From Persicaria tinctoria (Eukaryota > Streptophyta > Magnoliopsida > Caryophyllales > Polygonaceae), in contig JBANSL010000013.1 of NCBI GenBank assembly GCA_037127255.1, positions 11,800,688 through 11,864,687 of the forward strand: a stretch of 64,000 nt of DNA, read 5' to 3'. Below, one piece after another: positions 48,281-58,574 of this stretch. A model generated the notes under the pieces. That model searched no databases, was not told the origin of the DNA, and worked only from the letters and a program-made list of their open reading frames with translations. Both the position numbers and the translations under genes were made by a program. Within the stretch, counting starts at the first letter, position 1, and every line of letters starts with the position of its first letter.

Positions 48281-50837
48281 TAGATAAACAAAGGATTTGT
48301 TGTACTGCAATGAAGAAGTTTGACATTAGGATTAAAATTGGCATAAACAAGAATTGGTAAATCGATTTCGAGTCTTCGACCAAATAAATAGATAAACAAA
48401 GGAGAGACAATGGATGAGAACATGGGTGAGAGTTGCAAATCAACCTGGAGTCGCAAATCCAATTAAAAAACAAGCAATCTGAATTTTAAAAAAAAGTTGA
48501 AAAATAAGAAGTTTATGTTGTACAAATATAAGTTACTGTTATGCAAATATAACTTTATGATTTGCACAAATAACAATCTGTTGTGTAAATTGTTACTGCT
48601 GACACCAGATGTCAGCAACATTGTTTGTACCTCTTAATTTGAAGCAAATAATGTGACAAATCATATAAAAGAATGAACTAATCATATAAAAGCAAATGTA
48701 AAAGTATGCAAATGTAAAAGTATGATATGCAATTATAAATTGATGATATGCAAATATAAGATTAAAATATGCATAAATTAATTCACGTTGTACATATATA
48801 AGATTATTGATATCTAATACTTAGATTTTAATTTTTAGAAAATAAAAATAAGTTGGGGAAATACAAATTGATGTTGTGAAAATGTATGATTATAATATGC
48901 AAATATAAATTGATGTTGTGCAAATGTAAAGGTATAATATGCAATTATAAATTGATGATATGCAAATATAAGATTAAAATATGCAAATATAAATTGATGA
49001 TATGCAAATGTAAAAGTATAATATGCAATTATAAATTACTAGAAAATTGCACTAATATATCTTATTATTGAACAATTATTAGAAAATTTTGTAAATTACT
49101 AGAATTATTATAAATTTTAGCGTATGCGGGATTCGAACCCACGTATTTGCGCATAAGCACATCGCTCTACCATTGAGCTAAAAGGCTTTTAATTATATTA
49201 TAACATAACATTCAGATAAACAAATAAGAGTTATGTTCACGCCACAACCAAAAAAGGAGAAAAAAAAGTAGGAACTCCTAATAAACAGTACACATTTGTA
49301 TACACATCAGCAAACTGGATTCCTCTAATCCACTCATAATGTGCAAAAATAAATTGTGCAAATGTATGATATGCAATTATAAATTGATGATATGGAAATA
49401 TATAATTATGATATGCAAATATTTACGTACTCTTTAATTATCATTATTATAATATTTTAGTTACCTGTTATTTTAAATTTGGTAACTTCCATACAGTAAG
49501 GTGATTTGGTGAATCAAAGTTGTATAATTTTATTATAAAGTATTGCTTATATCAATATTTTCAAGCTCAACCTCATGCTCAAGCTCAGAGGGAATTAATA
49601 TACATATTTTGTGAAGCTGAGCAGGTGTTGGACGCAGAAAAGCTAAGCCTTCAGATCGTTGCTACTAGGATTGAGTTAGAAAATGAAGTGGCCACTTCAG
49701 CAGGTGATCCTATGGATTCAGAAGTTCGGCCTTAGAGTGATTTAGTGCCCAAATTTGTTGAGGCCGAGCAGCCGTTGGATGCAGAACAACGATACGATAA
49801 GTGCATGCTTAATGGAGTTGAAGTGGAAAATGAAATGTCTGATTAATAAAGTAAATATGTAATATATATTAAAATCTGTAATATAAGATCAATGATAGTC
49901 CAATACCATATATTATGAAATCTGTAATATATATTAAAATCTATAAGCTGACATCTATACAAAAATCTGTAAACTTCAAACTGAAGTAAAATCTGAAATT
50001 TGTAATCTGAAATCTGTACAAGCTGAAATCTGTACAAAATCTAATTTTGAAACCGATTCAAACAAAATCTAATTTTGAAAGCCTGGGTTCCAAGTCAAGG
50101 GTCGAAAGGTACACAGCCTATGACCCCCACACTTGCAATGCAGCAGGCGAGCAAGGGTGTATTGCACATCAGAACCGATGGCATAGCCGAAGGTTTGACA
50201 TTAGGATTATACCTCTGTCAGCCCAACCATACTAATTTCAGGGTGAGTGAAGCAAGCAGCTGGAATACTTGAATGATTGAGGACGTGATCTTTTCCACGG
50301 ACTTGTTCCACAACTGCATCAAAAAGCAAAGTAAACATTTTGAGCAACATCTGAGTCCTTCCTATTTTGCTTACGGTTTCCAGGAGAAACGTTACTTTTA
50401 TGAGAGATATGACTTATAATTTATAATGATTGCGGAAGCGATAAGATGATGCCATAAGGTGCTGATATGAAATAAACTAGTGCTAACATAAGCTGCTGAC
50501 ATGAGGATTAAGGAGTAAAAAAGCATCCATAAGAATAATGAATTGATATGCTCCTGCTGACATGAGTAGGTGATAGTCTTCCTTCCAGATTCCTTGCACA
50601 AATCATTTACCCTAAAACACAAACCCTACACAAAAATCTGAATTTTCATCAAATACTAATCCAAGAAGGGTGTAGACTGTTCTTGATTTTTAATCATCTG
50701 CCTAGTATTTATCTCAAAGCTAATATAGGTTTGCATTTTTAAAGTCTCCAACAGTAAACTATTACTCCTAATAGCTAAATTTTCACCCACAACATATAGC
50801 TCCAGTAACAACAATCAGGTAGCCATATTAGACTTAC
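48281..50837. repeat. AT-rich region with degenerate ATATGCAAATATAAATTGATG repeats
   Basis: Between 48720 and 49420 variants of GATATGCAAATATAAATTG, TGCAAATGTAAAAGTATAA and TATGCAATTATAAATTGATG alternate many times, and the open frames there (ICKYKLMICK-like) only translate the repeat. From 49500 to 49840 a frame with EAEQVLDAEKLSLQIVATR has no recognised family. From 49850 to 50040 AATCTGTAATATA-type words dominate. Confidence 0.6.
49121..49187 (-). repeat. tRNA-like sequence (pseudo-tRNA or SINE/MITE module)
   Basis: Minus strand shows a perfect D-arm-like AGCTCAATGGTAGAGC and T-arm-like GTGGGTTCGAATCCCGC at tRNA spacing. The acceptor stem does not pair (AGCCTTT against ATACGCT) and the anticodon arm fits only with a short loop, so it is not a functional tRNA. 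Both pol III boxes are intact. Confidence 0.65.
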
Positions 50838-50919
50838 TTTAAGCAGCCCATAATTTTGAAGAGCTGATCCAATAGCTGAGCGAGCATTGCTTACTTCTTC
50901 ATATGTCATCCACTTATAC
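50838..50919 (-). pseudogene. Long-chain acyl-CoA synthetase (LACS6/7-like) exon fragment
   Basis: Minus strand encodes YKWMTYEEVSNARSAIGSAL then QNYGLLK, the block near the N-terminus of peroxisomal plant LACS6/LACS7 (YKWMTYGEA...ARSAIGSGL). It is bounded by an acceptor (TTGAAG) and a donor (AAA then GTAAGT). These enzymes activate fatty acids with CoA for beta-oxidation. I found no other convincing LACS exon within 2 kb, so this is a captured single exon. Confidence 0.72.
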
Positions 50920-51829
50920 CTTCAAGTTGGCACAAATAAAACGCAGGACATATAAGTTCAGTAGCTATGCTCACAAATTCAAATGGAAGGTAGCAGTGAC
51001 AAGTTAAGTTCACTTACTCTCTCATTGTTCCATCAACTCACAAGAAGCAAAAGTAGTGGCCACAAACCAATATTTCCATCATATTTAATGTAATATATGT
51101 AGTATATTAAGATCTCTCTTATTAAAATCAACCTAATTCAAAACACCACACAAACCAATATTAGTAGCAAATCAACTTAATTCAAATTTCACACGTACAC
51201 GGCGAACGCACCAGCTGTACTCTGGTCCATCCATCTATACTAATAATCCCCACATTTTGATGTGTTACCGGGCTGGCCAGCGAGTATCATCTAGTTCAAA
51301 TTCGATTTGAGTGAGTTGATTATTAATTGTTGAATCAAACCTAAATTTGGACTCGAGTTTAAAAATTAGCTCATACTCGAATCGTTTAGAAAATAAATGA
51401 GTCCGAGTCGAACCAGGCAAAAAACAAAAATAAAAACCGGGCTGTTGTAGGAGTTGAACATCCATGGAGGACCACAATTTACAACTATGTAGGGGCTGCA
51501 TTAAGCTGCTACAGCTGGTCCCTCCTGGCGTTTTCCATACATGGAACTCTCCCTGCAATTATGGTGTAATCCCACCCAAATCCTACCAACTCTCAATGGC
51601 AAAACAAAACACCAAAGTATTTCAGCATAAATTTTATAAAAAGTATAATTAACCTCATTTTCGCCAGTTAATCTCTTACAAAGTTACACTACTTTTAATT
51701 ATATATAAATTAATCAACAAACTGTCTAGTTGTTTACAACCTCCTAAGTTCCCAAAAGGCCAAATCGTTATATATATAAAATATATTATTTACAAATATA
51801 ATCTCCCTCGGATCTTAGGTTCCCCATAT

Positions 51830-52003
51830 ATAACCCCCATCAAACACCAAACACAAAGACATTGCTCTCCACCCCCTTTATTCTTTCTGCCTGATTCCTA
51901 TCTGTTGCAGATTTTTTTAGATAGATCGAGTCAAATGACAATGGAGACTGCAATTCAAGAGGATCCAATAAATAAAGTAGTAATTCATATTTGTAATTTC
52001 TGA
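51830..52003 (+). promoter_or_regulatory. TATA-like box, leader and abortive 22-codon frame
   Basis: CATATATAACCCCC at about 51833, an A/C-rich leader, then ATG at 51935 opening METAIQEDPINKVVIH-type codons that end at 52001. It looks like the promoter and first codons of an unknown gene that has lost its body. Confidence 0.3.
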
Positions 52004-52446
52004 ATTTAGTGGGTGTGATTTATAAATTTAGCTGCTCCTTTTTAGAGTTTGTTTGGCCTCTACATTTCCCCCTCTGAACTTTTACAACCTTCTTGGTTAT
52101 TCAAACAGTAGGAACTATAGGTAGTATGTGTAATTCAGTAGTACTAGTGTGGATTGGATTGAGAAGCTTCTTTTTCCCTTTAATTTGTACCTGTATAAGC
52201 TTCATAACAATGTCCCACAAAATACAATAATTTTTTTTTATTAAAAAAAACAAAATCTAAGCAAAGATGCTGACAAATATCAAAATCTGAGCAAAGATGC
52301 TGTTATTGCATAACAGGAAACAAAAATGCAGTAATATCAAAATCTAAGCAAAGCTTGCTGACATGTCAGCACCAAAAGTATCTCTACAATGTTGTACAGA
52401 TACCTGCAATTTAAGGATACGTATTGTGTATAGTTGAGATAGGAAC

Positions 52447-52712
52447 CTTTTTGTTGCTTGTGGTGTCTTCATCTTCAGCTTGTTGAAAAAAGGCCATACC
52501 TTGAGCAATAACATGCTGCCATAAGCATTTCAAGTACAAGGGCGACGAAGATGTGAAAACTACAGTTTTCTAATGCGCGATTAGAAACATAGAACTCAGA
52601 ACAAGTAAGAGAACAATTAAGGTAGTCTAACCTGCTTAAATACAGTCACAATGAGTGCCATGCCAGGAGGTATTGTGCAGAAGAGTCTATACATCCGCGA
52701 CAAGTCTTCAAC
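52447..52712 (-). pseudogene. Cullin-1-like two-exon fragment
   Basis: Exon 52632-52712 encodes VEDLSRMYRLFCTIPPGMAL then IVTVFKQ. Exon 52447-52515 encodes HVIAQGMAFFQQAEDEDTTS then NKK. Plant CUL1, the scaffold of SCF ubiquitin ligases, has DLSRMYRLF...I..IFKQ followed by HVTAEGMALVKQAED at the same exon junction. Both exons are in phase and bounded by correct splice sites. Substitutions at conserved residues and the absence of all other cullin exons mark a captured and decaying fragment. Confidence 0.82.
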
Positions 52713-54360
52713 CTAGAAGATAACGAATTAGCCAAGAAACATATACATGAATCAGAAACTGCACAACAATAAGCCATATATGTCTTGAAACCTTGTTGTC
52801 TTTAAACAAAACACGGCATCCAGAGGATACAAAAGACCGTTCAACAGTTTCCATGAATCAAAAGGTTCGCACAAAAGATGAGAATCTTAAAATGGGGGAA
52901 AAAAGGTTCTCCCCAAGTGGATAAAACTCCAAATTCCTCCGCCACCTAGGCAAATGCTCACTATACAGAAGATTCGCATAACGAAAGGGATGCCTAGGCA
53001 CTAGACCAACAAGAAGAGTTGCTAGGCAGCTTTGAATCTCGACATTTAGGTTAGGAAATGATCAGTCTATAAATAGGATTTTCACATCACAACTTCATCG
53101 CACCATAGCCAAAAAAATCCTTTGATAAGCATTCCAATTGCAATCACGAAAATCATATCAGCATAGGCACTAAACCATGTCAGGACACTAAGCAAGCATC
53201 AGCAAACCATGTCAGCATACTAAGCAAGCATCAAGAATAAACCAGTTCCATTGCACTCTTTTCTCTAGATTTCTTAGCACTTCTCTAGAAATTTAAACAG
53301 GCTTGATAGCTCACCCAATAATCCAGGCTCCACCAGTTACAAATGCAACAATAATATTCCATTGCAAAAGGTTGAGGTTTAACTAAATACAAGTAGCAAC
53401 TACGTACCAAGCACTTGTGTCCAAGGAGAATGACCTACAAATGGAACATTAAAAAGGAGCATAAGGATGCATACCTTGAACAAACCCAAGCATAAGTAGC
53501 ATGGCATAGCAACCTAGCGCAAGAAACTTTGTCATCTAACGATAACCTACCCTAAACGAACAAAACTGATTAGAAGTGCATCCAAGAGTGGACTAGATTG
53601 TTTCATATTTGATTAGCAAAAGCAAACACCTTCGAGGCAAAGCCTTAACAAGTCCACCAAGCTGCTGACATTGAAGCTACTCACACCGATGCTACTGTTT
53701 TTTTTAAAAGAAACCTGGATTGCAAAGTCTTAAATTGGTCATCCTACATCCAAACCATCAGCTAAACCCGAATTGCTCAAAATCCTTCAATTAAGCAAAA
53801 AGTAGAATAACTAACTCTTATGGATTCTTGATGGAATCAACTCCATACTTGCAGCACAAAAGATATACGCGCAAAGTCTACCCCAGTCACAACTTGGCAA
53901 GATTGTCCGGAAACATACGTTGCCCTACACAACCGATAGCACAAATAAGACATAATTTGTTTCCGACATTTCATCGAACACCTGGTGGGCACTAGAAGTT
54001 CTCAAGTCACACGATGAATTCAGCATGAGATTAGCCTACCTAATGTCTAGGGATTCAATCTCGATCGAAGCATTTGAACCATCCGACAATGCATCACTTT
54101 CCTTAGTAGTTGCATCGAAGATCATATGTTTCAAGGGATCGAAAATTACCTTCAACGACGAAGAGAGAGACCATGAAGCCTATAGATCTGAAGCCCTAGA
54201 TCTTCGACGAAATGCGCCGCCCTCGATTGCAAGAAGCCTCGGCCTCCGTGTCCGCCGCCGGAGCCATACAGAAGATCAAGGAAGCCATGGGAGGGGAGCT
54301 TCTCCCTGGATCCACGATGAAAAGAGAGGGAAGGCATAAGTGAGAGCAAGGGTATTTTCG
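52713..54360. other. Unassigned region to the right of the cullin fragment
   Basis: Duplicated words AAACCATGTCAGCA...CTAAGCAAGCATCA near 53175 and 53205. On the minus strand, 54160-54330 resembles a gene leader and first exon (Ala/Glu-rich start) with a donor-like AGGTAAT at 54155, but no family was recognised. Confidence 0.4.
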
Positions 54361-54362
54361 TA

Positions 54363-54440
54363 AAATAAAATTCCGAAATTATAAGAGTGGACACTCTAGC
54401 AAATTTTACAAAAACTAGGACACTCCTCTGATTAGAGCGA
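54363..54440 (-). repeat. Possible right terminal inverted repeat partner of 43340
   Basis: Reverse complement resembles 43340-43400 (see that entry). A hairpin-like AAATTTGTATCGTCGACACAAATTT, related to the 43.6-44.6 kb palindromes, lies just outside at about 54440-54465. Confidence 0.35.
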
Positions 54441-54479
54441 AAATTTGTATCGTCGACACAAATTTGCAGACAATCCACA

Positions 54480-55080
54480 CGGTTAAAATATCACCAACTA
54501 CACGGTGCCGGCTACGAAAATGAAAACCGTAGGAAATTTCGTGGTATTAGTTTTGAAAACCGTAGGATTTTTAATTCACGACCACGGATTTGATTATCGT
54601 GTACCTCTTACGGTCTCAGTTTGGTAAATAAAATAAAAACCCAAAATCGAAAAGCCCACAAAAGGCTCAAATTTCGGTAGCCACAGTTCTGAAAATTATG
54701 GGAGCTGTGACACGCCGGCGCGAGTTCCCGATGACCCTAGACCTGCTTCCCCCTATCTGGGAGATTCCCATCACACATCACCCGACCACAGTTCCGTAAA
54801 TCGCGAGAGGTCTCCTTCTTCCCAACACACTAGCCCTGCCACCCGGCACCACGAGATTCCTCCAAGCGGTGGCGGCCACATATCTGAATGTTGTGGGAGG
54901 GTGACCACACCGCCTATAATTTTCCACGATTTGAGCAAATGTGGCAGCGATAATTGCAACGGTTTTCAGAACCGTCGCCATATAATTCCCACGGTTTTCA
55001 GAACTGTGGCAAGCCAATTTCTTGTAGTTTTCGAAACTGTGGCAGCCACCGTGTATTTGGCGAGAAATTGGTCGTGCGGT
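54480..55080. repeat. Repeats of the CCACGGTTTTCAGAACCGTGG type
   Basis: Words such as AAAACCGTAGG, CCACAGTTCTG, CACGGTTTTCAGAACTGTGG and GTTTTCGAAACTGTGG recur about ten times in both orientations. The segment AATTTCTTGTAGTTTTC near 55015 resembles a CACTA terminal repeat (AATTTCTTGTAGTG). Most likely the subterminal array of a CACTA element. Confidence 0.55.
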
Positions 55081-55089
55081 GAGCAAACC

Positions 55090-55670
55090 TGTAAGATTAT
55101 GACATGTATCAACCTAATGCCTTGTTATTATTTTATTTTTATTTTTAATGTAATGTGATCAAAATAATTATTTTTGGTAAGTATATTTTTTAATTAAGTT
55201 GAATCTTTATTTACCTAATTGAATATTTTAAATCTTTACTTATACTCTTTCCTTATATTTTTTGTATTCTCTTATATTTATTATTTTATATTCCATTTGC
55301 TGGAAAATTATACTATATTTTATTAAACATTTATTGTTGTATAGATTAATTGGAGCTAAGAAAAAAATTCAAATTATATAATAACATTTAAACTTGGTTA
55401 ATATCTTCTAAAAATATATACATATCTAACAAAATTGAGTAAAATCTTAATCATATGTTGCTAGATTGATTAATAGAGACAAAATAAAATAATTTTTTTA
55501 ATTGGTTCGGAGAAACCTATGATTAAGGAGAATGTGTCATATGGAATAGACGACGTATTCTTTATTACATACTCCGTATAATATATAATAGATAGATTCT
55601 TATTTCAGATCGAAATGGAAGGTGTAGAAAAAATTACATTTCTTTGTAGTGTTGTTGGATTGGAACATAG
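55090..55670. other. AT-rich intergenic DNA
   Basis: No feature recognised. Confidence 0.5.
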
Positions 55671-55679
55671 AGTATATTA

Positions 55680-56190
55680 GCTAGGGTTGGAAAATTACCA
55701 TACCAATCGATTACCAATCGTACCAATAGGTCATTGGTACCAAGAAGTCGATAACCGACTGAATCGGTAACCGAAGTCTCGGTACCATGGATAGTCGGTA
55801 CGGTAACGGTATGGACAACCCAATTACCGTGGTACCGTTGGTACCGAATATATATATATATATATATTTTTAAAAATAAAATATATATTTTATTTTTAAA
55901 AAAAAATAAAATACCGTGGTACCGTTGGTACCAAGGATAGTCGGTTCGTTTTCAAGCATAATTTGTCATTGGTACCATCGGTACAGTGTATAAAACGAAA
56001 ATCGAAGAATGAAAATAGTGGCTTCGGTTACCACGGTACCGACATTCGGTAACCGATTCTTTCGGTACCAAGAGTTTCGGTACCGAAACTATTCGGTTGG
56101 TACGTGGTACATAAAATCCCATACCGAGGGGTATCGGTACGGTACGTGGTAATGAAAAATTTATCATGGTACCGTACCGTGCCAGACATA
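55680..56190. repeat. GGTACC-rich palindromic element
   Basis: About 510 bp with more than a dozen GGTACC, CGGTAACCG and CGGTACGG palindromes, for example ACCGTGGTACCGTTGGTACC occurring twice around an AT core (55850-55915). Probably a hAT-type MITE with extensive internal inverted repeats. Ends and target duplication not resolved. Confidence 0.6.
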
Positions 56191-57038
56191 ATATTAGCAA
56201 CAAGAGATATGTCTATTAACAAGATAGTTTATAAAAAATTACAATTCAATTCTTTTCATTTTATAGAAAATATTTAGGAGTTTTCCCAAAACCTAAAACA
56301 ATGTTGGGGTTTGTGGGTAGTCCCACATTGAAAAATGAGATGCATACCAAACCAAAATATAAGGAAGGGGAAGTCCTACATCTACGTTGGCTTAAGCTTT
56401 TGTGTAAAGTGGTTGATTCCGACCTTATAACTAAAAATAAAATAAACTCCGACACGACTCCTGATTTCATACGACCCGCTCGGGATTCTCGATCGTTTCT
56501 CACAAACAACTCGATCTATCATCTTCAACCTTTTCAGACAATCATTGAACCTCATCGAGCATCTCCAGTAAGTTACTGCATATGCTCTTAAATCCAAGGG
56601 GTTTGGGTGGTTTTTGTTAGATTACATCTCAATCTATCAACACACAAAAAAAAAAGTTTAAACATTTTATTTGATTTTCTCATTGATTTTCTGGGTATGA
56701 GGTTGTCTTTTAAAATCAAAGTTTGAAATTTATTTTGAAGAAATTAGGTGATTTTTTTTCATTTCCCTTTGTAATTAATGTGATGTTGTTTTTCTTCTAT
56801 AGATATTGTATTTGCAATGAATTCATTAAATGTTTGTAGAAAAACTTAGATTTGTTGACAAGGACTCAACTTCAATTTCGTGTAAACCATTTTACAAATA
56901 GATAAAATTCAATGTTGCCAATAGACCCCCCTTGTTAGAAATGTGTTGCCTTGAGTACGTATATGTTGGTTTAAGAAATCCTAATTTAAATTTAAGACCA
57001 TAATTAAAAGTTTATGTAGAACTGGTCTATTTTAGCTA
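56191..57038. other. Intergenic DNA with a TCCCACATTG-type motif
   Basis: The word AGTCCCACATTGAAAAATGAGA (56318) resembles the two such words at 37275 and 37298. Downstream CTAAAAATAAAATAAACTCC and a CT-rich leader could be a short LTR or leader, not assigned. No gene seen. Confidence 0.4.
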
Positions 57039-57365
57039 GGGTGCGTTTGAATTCCAAATGTTTATGTTCATAATGTAATCATAAATATAAACACTTAAAA
57101 AATGTTTGTTTCACCTAAAATATTATGTGTTTAAAATAATATAAAGTTACAATAAAATAAATATATATTGTATCAACTGAATGTTTACTATATATTGATT
57201 TAAGTTTATAATTACCTTATAAGCTTAATGTAATTGATTTATACAATTGATAAGATATTTTATTTTAAATTACGTTATTTTAAATACGTTGTAAATTATT
57301 TTTACCAAACACTATACAAGTGTTTATGTTTACAATCATAATACATTTAAAATCCAAACACACTC
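57039..57365. mobile_element. MITE with GGGTGCGTTTG-type ends
   Basis: A 327-bp AT-rich element. Left end GGGTGCGTTTGAATTCCAAA, right end AATCCAAACACACTC, with inner complementary stretches (ATAAACACTT left, AAGTGTTTATGTTTAC right). No target duplication was convincing, so the superfamily (PIF/Harbinger or hAT) is open. Confidence 0.65.
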
Positions 57366-58236
57366 AAACTAGTATAAAAATATTATAAAATTATAACACA
57401 GAAGGAGTTATTTCATTTCAATATATCGTTTTGTACAACTCAACCAGAGCCTCATACCCATATTTGATATCCATATATCTCCTACTAAACGGGCCCTTAT
57501 AAAATAGATAAAAACACCTTTTTTGTTGTCACAACTAAAGTAGTAAATTCACATATTCTTAGTCTATACAATAGCGCGATAGTTAAAACCATTTTTTTTT
57601 ATTTTTGGTAGAAAGTTAAAACCGTAAATAATTGGTTAAGTTTCAAGGGGTTAAATACAGAGTAGGGGTTTAGGCTGTGTTTGGCACTAGATGGAGATTA
57701 TAGGGATTATGGGAATTTTAGTAGATGTTAGAAAATGGAGATTATTTTGGTAGATTAATGGGATTGTGGGGATTGAGATTATGGAGGTCGGAAATCTCGT
57801 AAATGGTGTTTGGTTGGTATGGGATTGTGTGGTATTATAAAGTGACAAAAGGTCGGAATTGCCCCTAAAAAAAAACCATACCCCTCCTCCTTCCTCCCAA
57901 ACCCACACTGCAATACTCAGATTTCCCATTCGTCGCCTCCCACATGAAACCTCGACACCGGCTGGCGATATCCGGGGACGAGGATCGAGAGCTGCCGGCG
58001 CTCCGTGACGAGGATTGACGAAGCCCCCTCGGCCATCCGCGCACCATGACGTACCTCCCCTGTAGGCGGAAGAACCCTCATCGGAAACACCCGTGTCGTT
58101 CGTCGGAATTTCCCAGGTACGTCATTATCTGAAATGGGCATATAGTTGCGCTCGATTGTTCCCGTGAAACCCAATAAATGAAACTGCAAATGGGGATGTG
58201 GTGAAAGGTTCACTGTAGTGGCCATTTTAGGGATTA

Positions 58237-58400
58237 TAGGTTTGCAATAGCATGTTCAATTGGGGATTTCCCCACAGCCACCTAATAGGGCACCATAGCT
58301 TGTTAAGGTGAGTTGGCTCCCGACCGATAAGGTTTGCTATAGCATGTTCAATTGGGGATTATAGGTTTGCAATAGCATGTTCAATTCGGGATTTCGATTT
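58237..58400 (+). repeat. Three copies of a GCATGTTCAATTGGGGATT phrase
   Basis: GGTTTGCAATAGCATGTTCA and close variants start near 58239, 58331 and 58364, and GTTGGCTCCCGACCGAT occurs near 58311 and 58401. These lie in the leader before the Myb/SANT-like gene, within the Harbinger element. Confidence 0.85.
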
Positions 58401-58574
58401 GTTGGCTCCCGACCGATTGAACCCTTTCAAGTTAGCTTGTTACGGTGAGAAAAGGTCGAAATTGGAGGAACCCCCAACAATCAGCCTTCCCTTTCGTTGT
58501 CTACTGCTGATGGTTGCATATGTTTTCATGTGTTGTGAACGTTGGGGGAGATCAGTTGAGGACGAGTATCGAAC

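Noticed and set aside
48886..49071. ICKYKLM-repeat protein
   Set aside because: Pure translation of the AT-rich ATGCAAATATAAATTG repeats.
49121..49187. Functional tRNA gene
   Set aside because: D- and T-arms are good but the acceptor stem does not pair and the anticodon arm is irregular.
57673..57860. Separate MITE at the Harbinger left end
   Set aside because: No right terminus nearby; better explained as the end of the autonomous element that follows.
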